Shown here: one piece after another, positions 1 to 5,886 of the stretch
Layout of the letters: each line of letters begins with the position of its first letter
How positions within the stretch are numbered: position 1 is the first letter of the stretch
NCBI GenBank assembly: GCA_036390755.1
Contig: DASWBH010000394.1
Location: 1-11,374 of the forward strand
Length of the DNA stretch: 11,374 bases
Direction of reading: 5' to 3'
Origin: DASVHS01 sp036390755
Lineage (GTDB): Bacteria > Acidobacteriota > Thermoanaerobaculia > Gp7-AA8
Made by a program: the position numbers and the translations under genes
Notes under the pieces: generated by a model
Databases searched by the model: none
Seen by the model: only the letters and a program-made list of their open reading frames with translations
What the model was told of the DNA's origin: nothing

Positions 1-961
1 GCAGGAGCGCGAAGCCGGCGAGTTCCTCCTCGCGCAACTGCAACGCCTCGGCTACCGCTGCCGCCGCCACGACGTCACGCCGGCGCGCCTCAACGTGTTC
101 GCGTCCGCGGGCGGAACGCCGCGCGTGATCATCAACTCGCATATCGACACGGTGCCGCCGTGGTTCGCTTCGTCGGAAGACGATGAGTTCATCCATGGCC
201 GCGGCGCATGCGACACGAAAGGGATCATCGGCGCGATGATCGCGGCGGGCGAGCGGCTGCGCGCGCGCGGCATCGATGACTTCGCGTTCCTCTTCGTCGT
301 CGGCGAGGAGACCGACTCGGCCGGAGCCAAGGCAGCGGGCGCCGAGTACCGCGGGCTCGGATCGGAGTACGTGATCGTGGGCGAGCCGACCGAGTCGATC
401 TTCGCGAAAGCGTCCAAGGGCGCGTTCACGGCGTTCGTCCGGTTCGACGGGAAGGCCGGCCACTCGGCCTATCCGGACCGCGGCGACTCCGCGATCGCGA
501 AGCTCGTCGCCGCCGTCGCCGAGATCAACTCGACCGACTGGGGCACGCACGACGTCCTCGGCAAGGCGACGGTGAACGTCGGCGTGATCCGCGGCGGACA
601 GAAGCCGAACATCATCGCTCCCGAAGCCGAGGCGGAGATGATCTTCCGGATCGTGAGCGAGCCGGAGGACGTGCGCTCGCGACTCGAAGCGCTGCTCGCG
701 AAGTACAACGGCCGGATCACGCGCAGCTACGGCAACCCGCCGCAGTTCATGACCGTGCCCGACGGCACGAAGTCGACGGTCGTGTCGTTCAACACGGATG
801 TCCCGCATCTGCGATCGCTCGGCAAGCCGCTGCTGTTCGGACCGGGATCGATCCTCGACGCACACGGTCCGAACGAGCGCATCCGCAAGCGCGACCTGCT
901 CGATTCGGTGGCGACGTACGAAGAAACGGTGATGGCTCTCCTCGCGAATGCGGTTCACTGA
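1..961 (+). CDS. M20-family metallohydrolase (ArgE/DapE-like), 5'-truncated
   Basis: The reading frame is open from base 2 to the TGA at 959-961, so the N-terminus lies outside the window; by family length about 30 residues are missing. The visible 319 residues carry the di-zinc M20 signature in order: SHIDTVPP (His47, Asp49 of the visible part), GRGACDTKG (bridging Asp71), VGEETDSAG (catalytic Glu102 and metal Glu103), VGEPTE (Glu128), a GHSAYP segment typical of the lid/dimerisation domain (about 150-160), and a late AHGPNER (His288). Family members remove acyl groups or cleave terminal residues; ArgE (acetylornithine), DapE (succinyl-diaminopimelate) and carboxypeptidase G2-like enzymes share this layout. 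The residues seen do not settle the substrate, and no arginine or lysine pathway gene is adjacent. Its end overlaps the start of the TatD gene by 14 bases, which suggests co-translation. A GTG at 95 is an internal Val, not a start, because the frame and homology continue upstream. Confidence 0.9.
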   Translation, partial: QEREAGEFLLAQLQRLGYRCRRHDVTPARLNVFASAGGTPRVIINSHIDTVPPWFASSEDDEFIHGRGACDTKGIIGAMIAAGERLRARGIDDFAFLFVVGEETDSAGAKAAGAEYRGLGSEYVIVGEPTESIFAKASKGAFTAFVRFDGKAGHSAYPDRGDSAIAKLVAAVAEINSTDWGTHDVLGKATVNVGVIRGGQKPNIIAPEAEAEMIFRIVSEPEDVRSRLEALLAKYNGRITRSYGNPPQFMTVPDGTKSTVVSFNTDVPHLRSLGKPLLFGPGSILDAHGPNERIRKRDLLDSVATYEETVMALLANAVH

Positions 962-1715
962 CTCGCACTGCCACCTCACGATGTCGGACGCCGCGGCGAG
1001 TCTCACGCGTGCGCGCGAGGAGGGAGTCGTCGGGTTCGTCGTTCCCGGAACGAAGCTCGATGACGCGCAGCCGGCGGTTGCCATCGCGCAGCAGCACGAC
1101 GACGTCTGGGCCGCGGTCGGTTTTCATCCGCACGAAGCGAAGGATTGCGACGACGAGGCGTTCGCCACGATCGAGCGGCTCGCAAAGAGTGAGCGCGTGG
1201 TCGCGATCGGCGAAGTGGGCCTCGACTACCACTACATGCACTCGCCTCGCGAGACGCAGCGTGAAGTCTTCATGCGTCACGTCGCCCTGGCCAAGCGGCT
1301 CGATCTGCCGGTGATCATCCACAACCGCGAGTCGACCGATGACATGGTCGGGCTGCTGACGAGCGACGAAGCGCGCGATGCGCGCGGGATCCTGCACTCG
1401 TACACCGAGTCGCTCGACGTCGCCCGGAAGCTCGTCGACCTCGGCTACTTCATTTCGTTCTCGGGAATCGTGACGTTCCGCAGCGCCGGACCGCTGCGCG
1501 AAGTCGCGCGCGCGCTGCCGCACGACCGCGTGCTCATCGAAACCGATACGCCTTACCTCGCCCCGGTGCCGTTTCGCGGACGCGAGAACGAGCCTGCGTA
1601 CGTCGTCAAGGTTGCCGCGCTGCTCGCGTCGCTTTGGAACGTCGATACCGCGCAAGTTGCCGCGCGGACCACCGCAAATTTCGAGAGCGCCTTCAGCGTT
1701 AGACTGCCGCGATGA
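948..1715 (+). CDS. TatD-family metal-dependent hydrolase (putative DNase)
   Basis: A 255-residue protein of normal length for the TatD/YcfH family of TIM-barrel amidohydrolase-fold enzymes, several of which have 3'-5' exonuclease or DNase activity. Metal ligands appear in the expected order: DSHCHL (His7, His9), AIGEVGLDYHY (Glu89), PVIIHNRES (His125), GILHSYTES (His150) and IETDTPYLAP (Asp200). The ATG at 948 is the first start after an in-frame stop at 930-932. It lies inside the preceding peptidase gene, with no clear Shine-Dalgarno, so translational coupling is likely. Its TGA overlaps the next ATG as ATGA (1712-1715). The cytoplasmic location and nuclease activity come from family knowledge; the natural substrate is not predictable from sequence. 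Confidence 0.93.
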   Translation: MRFTDSHCHLTMSDAAASLTRAREEGVVGFVVPGTKLDDAQPAVAIAQQHDDVWAAVGFHPHEAKDCDDEAFATIERLAKSERVVAIGEVGLDYHYMHSPRETQREVFMRHVALAKRLDLPVIIHNRESTDDMVGLLTSDEARDARGILHSYTESLDVARKLVDLGYFISFSGIVTFRSAGPLREVARALPHDRVLIETDTPYLAPVPFRGRENEPAYVVKVAALLASLWNVDTAQVAARTTANFESAFSVRLPR

Positions 1716-2431
1716 CGCCGGACCTCTCTGTCGTCTTCCCTGTTTTCAACGAGGAAGAGAACGTGCCGCTCCTCCTCGAGGAGATCGCGCGCGCGCTCGA
1801 CGGCAAAGGATGGACGTACGAGATTGTCGCGGTCGATGACGGCAGCCGCGACCGCAGCGTGGAAGTGCTCCGCAGTCTGAAATCGAAGTACCCGACGCTG
1901 CGCATCATCGCGTTCGAGAAGAACAGCGGTCAGACCGCTGCGCTCGACGCCGGGTGGCGCGCGGCGCGCGGCCGTTTCGTCGTGTCGCTCGACGCCGACC
2001 TGCAGAACGATCCGGCCGACATCCCGAAGATGATGCAGCAGCTCGAGCGCAACGGCGCGGACATGATCATCGGCGTCCGCGTCAACCGGAAAGACACGTG
2101 GAGCCGCCGCATGCAGTCGAGGATCGGAAATGGCGTGCGCAACTGGATCACGGGCGATCACATCACCGACACCGGGTGCTCGCTGAAGCTCGCGCGGCGC
2201 GAGGCGATCGAGCCGGTGCGGCTCTTCACCGGCATGCATCGTTTCCTGCCGACGCTCGTGCGCCAGGCGGGCTTCAAAGTCATCGAGATGCCTGTGAATC
2301 ATCGGCCGCGCAAGTACGGCGTCACGAACTACGGCGCGATGAACCGCGCGTTCAAAGGGCTCGCGGATTGCCTTGCCGTCCGCTGGATGAGCAGCCGCAA
2401 CCTTCGCTACAAGATCCGCGAGGAAATCTGA
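1712..2431 (+). CDS. Family 2 glycosyltransferase, DPM1/polyprenyl-phosphate type
   Basis: A 239-residue GT-A fold enzyme. Visible hallmarks are the N-terminal SVVFPVFNEEEN (6-17), VDDGS (41-45), NSGQTAALDAG (71-81), the DxD-type nucleotide-sugar/metal motif SLDADLQNDP (92-101; Asp94, Asp96), TGCSLK (154-159) and a late RPRKYGVTNYG (198-208), which is characteristic of dolichyl/undecaprenyl-phosphate sugar transferases. Such enzymes load mannose, glucose, GlcNAc or a related sugar onto a lipid phosphate at the inner membrane face. Unlike ArnC, GtrB or CsbB, no C-terminal transmembrane pair is present; the protein ends in a basic amphipathic stretch. It overlaps TatD by 4 bases and the LAB_N gene by 1 base (TGATG). 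Pairing with LAB_N suggests envelope glycolipid work, but the sugar and acceptor are unknown. Confidence 0.92.
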   Translation: MTPDLSVVFPVFNEEENVPLLLEEIARALDGKGWTYEIVAVDDGSRDRSVEVLRSLKSKYPTLRIIAFEKNSGQTAALDAGWRAARGRFVVSLDADLQNDPADIPKMMQQLERNGADMIIGVRVNRKDTWSRRMQSRIGNGVRNWITGDHITDTGCSLKLARREAIEPVRLFTGMHRFLPTLVRQAGFKVIEMPVNHRPRKYGVTNYGAMNRAFKGLADCLAVRWMSSRNLRYKIREEI

Positions 2432-2763
2432 TGGTCGGGCACTTCCTCGACCCGCGCTCCTGGCACTGGGACGTGCTGGCCGTCCTCGGCTTTCTCGCGC
2501 AGGCGCTCTTCGCGTCGCGCTTCATCATCCAGTGGATCGCCTCGGAACGCCGCAAGCGCAGCCACATCCCGATTCACTTCTGGTATCTGTCGCTCTTCGG
2601 CGGACTGCTCATGACCGTCTACGGCCTTCTGCGCCGCGACCCGGTGATCATCCTCGGGCAGGCACCGGGTTTGATCGTGTACATCCGCAATCTGGTGCTG
2701 ATTCACAGGCACAACGATGCTGACGCAGGATCAACGGAAGACGCTGCTACAGATCGCGCGTGA
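2431..2763 (+). CDS. Lipid A biosynthesis N-terminal domain (LAB_N) small membrane protein
   Basis: A 110-residue integral membrane protein that is essentially one LAB_N domain. Recognisable family segments are SRFIIQWIASERRKRSHIP (29-47), HFWYLSLFGGLL (49-60), LLRRDPVIILGQAPG (66-80) and YIRNLVLIHR (84-93). Three hydrophobic spans are seen at about 14-36, 48-66 and 71-91. The domain is named for its fusion to some lipid A disaccharide synthases, but stand-alone copies usually sit beside DPM1-like glycosyltransferases, as here, and their exact biochemical role is not established. The ATG overlaps the glycosyltransferase stop by one base. The last 15 residues are hydrophilic and encoded inside a 47-base overlap with the next gene. 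A role as partner or lipid-linked sugar carrier for the upstream enzyme is inference. Confidence 0.88.
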   Translation: MVGHFLDPRSWHWDVLAVLGFLAQALFASRFIIQWIASERRKRSHIPIHFWYLSLFGGLLMTVYGLLRRDPVIILGQAPGLIVYIRNLVLIHRHNDADAGSTEDAATDRA

Positions 2764-3280
2764 GTCGATCGCGGCCTTGCTCGACGGAAAACGTCCCGAT
2801 CTCAACGGCTACGTGCTCGACGACGACCTCCGCCGGCCGGCCGGCGTGTTCGTGACGCTGAACGACCGCACGGGCGAGCTGCGAGGTTGTATCGGCTCGA
2901 TCGAGCCGGTCGCGCCGCTGTACGAGTCGATATCGAGAAGCGCGATCAACGCCGCCTTTCGGGACCCGCGTTTCTACCCGGTCACAAAGGATGAGCTCCC
3001 TTCGCTGCATTTCGAGATCTCAGTGATGGGGCCGATCACACCGGTCAGGGACATCGCCGAGATCGAGGTCGGCCGAGACGGACTCATCATCAGCCGAGCT
3101 CCGTACGCCGGGCTGCTTCTGCCGCAGGTGGCGACCGAATACGGCTGGGACCGTGAGACGTTTCTCAGTCAGACGTGTGTCAAGGCCGGTCTGCCGTCGT
3201 CCGCGTGGCGGTCCGGCGATGCCAGAATCGAGCGGTTTTCCGCTGAGGTTTTTGGCGAGCAAACGGCTGAGCACGCGTGA
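2717..3280 (+). CDS. amrA: AMMECR1-domain protein (AmmeMemoRadiSam system protein A)
   Basis: A 187-residue protein matching the AMMECR1 domain over its full length. The signature LRGCIG lies at 55-60 with the invariant Cys58. It is followed by a stretch of small residues around AAFRDPRFYPV (98-108), FEISVMGP (117-124) and the C-terminal AGLLLPQVATEYGWDRETFLSQTC segment typical of the family. In many prokaryotes this protein is encoded with a Memo-like protein and a radical SAM enzyme; neither is in this window, and the biochemical function of the family is unsettled. The ATG at 2717 is the first start after an in-frame TGA at 2699-2701, with a weak AGG seven bases upstream. It overlaps the LAB_N gene by 47 bases, so it is probably co-translated with the glycosyltransferase block. 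Confidence 0.93.
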   Translation: MLTQDQRKTLLQIARESIAALLDGKRPDLNGYVLDDDLRRPAGVFVTLNDRTGELRGCIGSIEPVAPLYESISRSAINAAFRDPRFYPVTKDELPSLHFEISVMGPITPVRDIAEIEVGRDGLIISRAPYAGLLLPQVATEYGWDRETFLSQTCVKAGLPSSAWRSGDARIERFSAEVFGEQTAEHA

Positions 3281-3392
3281 CTTAGGGAAAGTTTACACGC
3301 GGGCGCAATAACCCCCCCACCCATGGCGTTTTGGCCCCTGCATCCGGAGTACGTCCGCGAGCTTATTTTGAGTATTCTGACGCAGAGCCAAA

Positions 3393-3397
3393 GGGGG
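3393..3397 (+). promoter_or_regulatory. Ribosome binding site deciding the lytic transglycosylase start
   Basis: A run of five G lies three bases ahead of the ATG at 3401. The alternative in-frame ATG at 3323 follows a C-rich stretch with no Shine-Dalgarno and would add 26 residues ahead of the membrane anchor. This favours 3401 as the true start. Confidence 0.5.
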
Positions 3398-3400
3398 CGA

Positions 3401-4324
3401 ATGACTCATCACCGCAGCATGACCGACCGAATTTCGACTCGCCTGGTGCAGATGCGTCAGACGATGCGCTCCAAGGCCGTGCTCCGCGTTCTCGGAGGAC
3501 GGGGCGCAGCCACGCTGCTCGTCGGCGCGGCGCTTTCGATCGGTGGTCTGACCGATGCGATGAGTCACGTTCATTTCCTGGTCGAGAAGGACCTCGACGC
3601 GGTTCGCGTCATCCGGCAGGGCGTCGGCAACGAGAAGGTCGTGGCCAAGCTCGCCGGCGATTTCAGCGGCAACGCCGTCTTCAAGCTTTCGCAGCTCCTC
3701 CCGGACCGCTACGTGACGCGCGAGCTGTCGCTGTTCGACAAGCGCTGGGTCGCGGACGAGGACCTGATGCCCGGCGGGGCCGCGGCGGCGCAGCGCAATG
3801 TCTTCATCGAAGAGATGGCGAAGATCAACAACGCGATTCACCGCGAGTTCTTCAGCGCGGCGATGCCGTACGGCGACATCATCAACCAGAAGGCGGCGAA
3901 GTACTCGGTCGATCCTCTGCTCGTCGCCGCGGTGATCGAGCAGGAGTCGATGTTCCGCCACACCGCGCATTCGCAGGTTGGCGCGCGCGGCCTCATGCAG
4001 CTCATGCCGAAGACCGGCCGCTGGATGGGCGCCCGCGATCTCTACAATCCGGAGCAGAACGTCGACGCAGGCGTGAAGTACATCAAGTACCTCCAGTCGC
4101 GTTTCGACGGCAACATCATGAAGACGATCGCCGCGTACAACGCCGGCGAGGGGAACGTGCGCCGCTACAACGGCGTCCCGCCGTTCCGCGAGACGCGTCA
4201 GTACGTCAGGAGAGTCCTGAACAACTACGACAAGCGGAACAAGCAGCTGAAGCAGTGGGAAGACGAGCAGCGCAACGCCGGCGGCAACGCGCCGGAGTTG
4301 GACGGCTCCGTCACCGTTCGCTGA
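3401..4324 (+). CDS. Membrane-anchored lytic transglycosylase (SLT domain)
   Basis: A 307-residue peptidoglycan hydrolase. A basic N-terminus is followed by one hydrophobic segment (about 36-52), a signal anchor or uncleaved signal peptide placing the rest in the periplasm. Residues 60-160 match nothing I recognise. The C-terminal SLT domain (about 163-276) shows the family layout: AAKYSVDPLLVAAVIEQES with catalytic Glu182, GARGLMQLMP (194-203), NPEQNVDAGVKYI (216-228), AAYNAGEGNV (244-253) and a terminal RQYVRRVL. Such enzymes cleave the MurNAc-GlcNAc bond to give 1,6-anhydro products. The tail (278-307) is charged and low in complexity. The start at 3401 follows a G-rich ribosome binding site. 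The 120 bases upstream (3281-3400) hold a C-rich run and an AT-rich patch at 3362-3378 that could be promoter material, but no clean -35/-10 pair is visible. The next gene is also a cell-wall protein. Confidence 0.92.
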   Translation: MTHHRSMTDRISTRLVQMRQTMRSKAVLRVLGGRGAATLLVGAALSIGGLTDAMSHVHFLVEKDLDAVRVIRQGVGNEKVVAKLAGDFSGNAVFKLSQLLPDRYVTRELSLFDKRWVADEDLMPGGAAAAQRNVFIEEMAKINNAIHREFFSAAMPYGDIINQKAAKYSVDPLLVAAVIEQESMFRHTAHSQVGARGLMQLMPKTGRWMGARDLYNPEQNVDAGVKYIKYLQSRFDGNIMKTIAAYNAGEGNVRRYNGVPPFRETRQYVRRVLNNYDKRNKQLKQWEDEQRNAGGNAPELDGSVTVR

Positions 4325-4361
4325 AGCCGCGGATTCGAACAACACCCCATCCCACAACGAT

Positions 4362-4390
4362 TTGACTGGCGTCAGCCTCTGCGCTAACGT
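4362..4390 (+). promoter_or_regulatory. Candidate sigma-70-type promoter for the LysM gene
   Basis: TTGACT (4362-4367, five of six matches to the -35 consensus) is separated by exactly 17 bases from TAACGT (4385-4390), which keeps the key T1, A2 and T6 of the -10 box. The predicted start near 4397 leaves a leader of about 30 bases before the LysM start codon. It lies in the 102-base gap after the transglycosylase stop, so the two wall genes could be transcribed separately. Confidence 0.5.
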
Positions 4391-4419
4391 TCTGTCGAAC
4401 AACTGTCTCACGTAGCCTG

Positions 4420-4424
4420 GGAGG
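4420..4424 (+). promoter_or_regulatory. Shine-Dalgarno GGAGG of the LysM gene
   Basis: A perfect GGAGG within a purine run directly ahead of two tandem in-frame ATGs (4427 and 4430). Spacing is 2 bases to the first and 5 to the second, so the second ATG is the better-placed initiator. Confidence 0.6.
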
Positions 4425-4426
4425 GG

Positions 4427-5650
4427 ATGATGGTAAGTGTGCGTAGGGTGGCTCCCGTTCTCCTGCTCTTGGTGACGATTCCTCTCGCCGCCGCGACCAA
4501 GGCGAAGTCGAAGAAAAGCGAGTCGTCATCATCGCGTCCGCCACGCGAGCTTCATCTCGTCCGCGGGCACTGGACGCCCTACAACCCTCCCGATCCGGCG
4601 ACGTATCCGCCCACGGCGAAGTCTCACGAGATCAAGCAGGGCGAGACGCTGTCCGGAATCGCGAAGCAGGAGTACGGCAACGCGTATCTGTGGCCGCAGC
4701 TGTGGGAGTCGAACACCTGGATCACCGACGCGCACTGGATCTATCCCGGTGACGTGCTGCTCGTCCGGGGCGAGACGTCGAACGCCGCGGTGAGCACGCA
4801 GACGACCACCACGACCGGGACGACCGGTACCAGCACGACGACGAATCCAGCGACTCTCGGCGGCGGCTCCGAGATGACCAGCGCGCCGCAGCAGCCCGCC
4901 GCGTCGACCGGCATTACGGCCACGGAGATTCACCGCGAGACGCCGCCGATTCCGCTCGGCGCCGAGGCAGATGTGTATTGCTACGGGTACATCGGCGATC
5001 CGAACGAGCCGATGCCGAACACGATCGCCGCGTACGAAGACGTCGAAGTCATGCAGTCGCCCGGCGTGGGCGAGCAGCCGACGGGTTCGTCCGGCGATCT
5101 ACTTTTTGTGAACGGCGGCACGTCCACCGGACTCGTCGCCGGCGACACGTACATCGTCGTCGAGCCGGGCGACATGATCACGCACCCGCGCACCGGTCAG
5201 GTGATCGGGCAGCATTACAACTATCAGGGTCAGGTGAAGATCCTTTGCGCCGAGGAGACGAGGTCGCGCGCGCAGATCGTGCAGAACTGCCGCGAGATTC
5301 ACATCGGCGCGCGGCTCAAGCCGATCCCGCAGCTCCCGATTCCCATCGCGCGCATCCCGGACATACCGGCCTTCTGCGATCAGCCGACCGGCCGCGCGGC
5401 AGGCTACATCATCGACTCGCAGGATTGGGACCTCGCCCTCGGCGAAGGCAACCTCGTTCAGGTCAACCTCGGCCAGGACGATCAGCTGCAGCCGGGCGAC
5501 TTCCTGACTGTTTACCGCGACATCGCCGGCCAGCCGCGGCAGGTCCTCGGCGAGATCGGCATTCTGACGACGCAGAATCACACGGCCACGGGCCGCATCG
5601 TCACGATGCGCCGCGCGATGCAGGTGGGCGACTCAGTGGAAGGGCGGTAG
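4427..5650 (+). CDS. Secreted LysM protein with Thr-rich linker and duplicated C-terminal module
   Basis: A 407-residue exported protein (406 if it starts at the better-spaced ATG 4430). It has a Sec signal peptide, MMVSVRR plus a hydrophobic core, with likely cleavage near Ala22-Ala23. A short Lys/Ser-rich stretch precedes one LysM domain (about 66-113: HEIKQGETLSGIAKQEYG, WPQLWESN, IYPGDVLLV), expected to bind peptidoglycan GlcNAc. A Thr/Gly/Ser linker follows at 123-160. The C-terminal half holds two similar beta-rich modules (about 222-299 and 339-405), each with a VNxG-like start, a central GD[TF] segment, a GQV/GEIG turn and a closing [AG]RIV...GxxV/L element; they resemble FlgT C-terminal-type domains. 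Four Cys (185, 274, 288, 317) in the exported part could form disulfides. No catalytic domain is seen, so a wall-binding or scaffold role beside the transglycosylase is likely. Confidence 0.85.
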   Translation: MMVSVRRVAPVLLLLVTIPLAAATKAKSKKSESSSSRPPRELHLVRGHWTPYNPPDPATYPPTAKSHEIKQGETLSGIAKQEYGNAYLWPQLWESNTWITDAHWIYPGDVLLVRGETSNAAVSTQTTTTTGTTGTSTTTNPATLGGGSEMTSAPQQPAASTGITATEIHRETPPIPLGAEADVYCYGYIGDPNEPMPNTIAAYEDVEVMQSPGVGEQPTGSSGDLLFVNGGTSTGLVAGDTYIVVEPGDMITHPRTGQVIGQHYNYQGQVKILCAEETRSRAQIVQNCREIHIGARLKPIPQLPIPIARIPDIPAFCDQPTGRAAGYIIDSQDWDLALGEGNLVQVNLGQDDQLQPGDFLTVYRDIAGQPRQVLGEIGILTTQNHTATGRIVTMRRAMQVGDSVEGR

Positions 5651-5676
5651 CTGCGATCCGCGACCTGTTGTTAGGC

Positions 5677-5682
5677 TAGAAT
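5677..5682 (+). promoter_or_regulatory. Possible -10 box for the tRNA gene
   Basis: TAGAAT (five of six consensus bases) ends 9 bases before the first base of the tRNA, so transcription would start 2-4 bases ahead of the mature 5' end. No recognisable -35 hexamer lies 16-18 bases upstream, so the tRNA may instead be read from the LysM promoter. Confidence 0.35.
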
Positions 5683-5691
5683 CGCCCGTCC

Positions 5692-5767
5692 GGGTCCATA
5701 GCTCAGCGGTTAGAGCTACCGGCTCATAACCGGCAGGTCCCAGGTTCGAATCCTGGTGGACCCACCA
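5692..5767 (+). tRNA. tRNA with CAT anticodon (tRNA-Ile2 with lysidine, or elongator tRNA-Met)
   Basis: A complete 76-base cloverleaf with encoded CCA. The acceptor GGGTCCA (5692-5698) pairs with TGGACCC (5757-5763), with discriminator A5764. The D stem GCTC/GAGC encloses a short 8-base loop. The anticodon loop CTCATAA (5723-5729) carries CAT at 5725-5727, and the T stem CCAGG/CCTGG encloses TTCGAAT. The G1-C72 pair excludes initiator tRNA-fMet. The short D loop (AGCGGTTA) and the GG...CC-rich acceptor recall tRNA-Ile2, whose C34 is changed to lysidine by TilS to read AUA, but elongator Met is not excluded. The outermost anticodon-stem pair (A5718 with C5734) is mismatched; the other four are G-C. 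Confidence 0.95.
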
Positions 5768-5839
5768 GCGCGGATGATTGAACTCAATCGAGTCGTGGAG
5801 AAGTGTCGCAAGCGCGGCGGAGAGAATCCGTTCTGCACA

Positions 5840-5870
5840 GGCGTTCCGGCTAAGGAACGCCTTTTTTGTT
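5840..5870 (+). terminator. Strong intrinsic terminator after the tRNA
   Basis: A perfect 8-bp stem (GGCGTTCC at 5840-5847 with GGAACGCC at 5854-5861), a 6-base loop (GGCTAA) and a run of six T followed by GTT. It ends the tRNA (and possibly LysM) transcript 72 bases past the tRNA CCA end. The next gene begins at 5887, only 16 bases beyond the end of this element. Confidence 0.9.
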
Positions 5871-5874
5871 TCAT

Positions 5875-5881
5875 GGGGGAG
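5875..5881 (+). promoter_or_regulatory. Ribosome binding site fixing a TTG start for the zinc-ribbon gene
   Basis: GGGGGAG with GGAG at 5878-5881 lies five bases before TTG 5887. The frame's upstream TTG at 5866 sits inside the terminator T-run and cannot be served by a ribosome binding site, so 5887 is the supported start. Confidence 0.6.
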
Positions 5882-5886
5882 AGCAT

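Noticed and set aside
1954..2430. Extension of the LAB_N gene upstream to 1954
   Set aside because: That part is an Arg/Ala-rich shadow of the glycosyltransferase; the LAB_N domain begins at the ATG at 2431 overlapping the upstream stop.
3292..3320. TTTACA as a -35 box upstream of the lytic transglycosylase
   Set aside because: The expected -10 position falls in a C-rich run; no acceptable spacing gives a -10 hexamer.
3331..4365. 344-residue plus-strand open frame overlapping the lytic transglycosylase
   Set aside because: Composition is Arg/Ala/His-rich frame-shadow sequence with no recognisable motif, whereas the overlapping frame encodes a complete SLT domain.
3293..4411. 372-residue minus-strand open frame opposite the lytic transglycosylase
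   Set aside because: Antisense shadow typical of high-GC codon use; no ribosome binding site, no domain, and it runs through intergenic sequence at both ends.
5776..5789. GATTGA-AC-TCAATC inverted repeat just after the tRNA
   Set aside because: Six-base arms with a two-base centre in tRNA trailer sequence; too short and too isolated to call an operator or a phage attachment site, and no integrase is nearby.
5778..5806. TTGAAC plus 17-base spacer as a promoter for the zinc-ribbon operon
   Set aside because: The matching -10 position reads AAGTGT, with only two consensus bases, so there is no real support.
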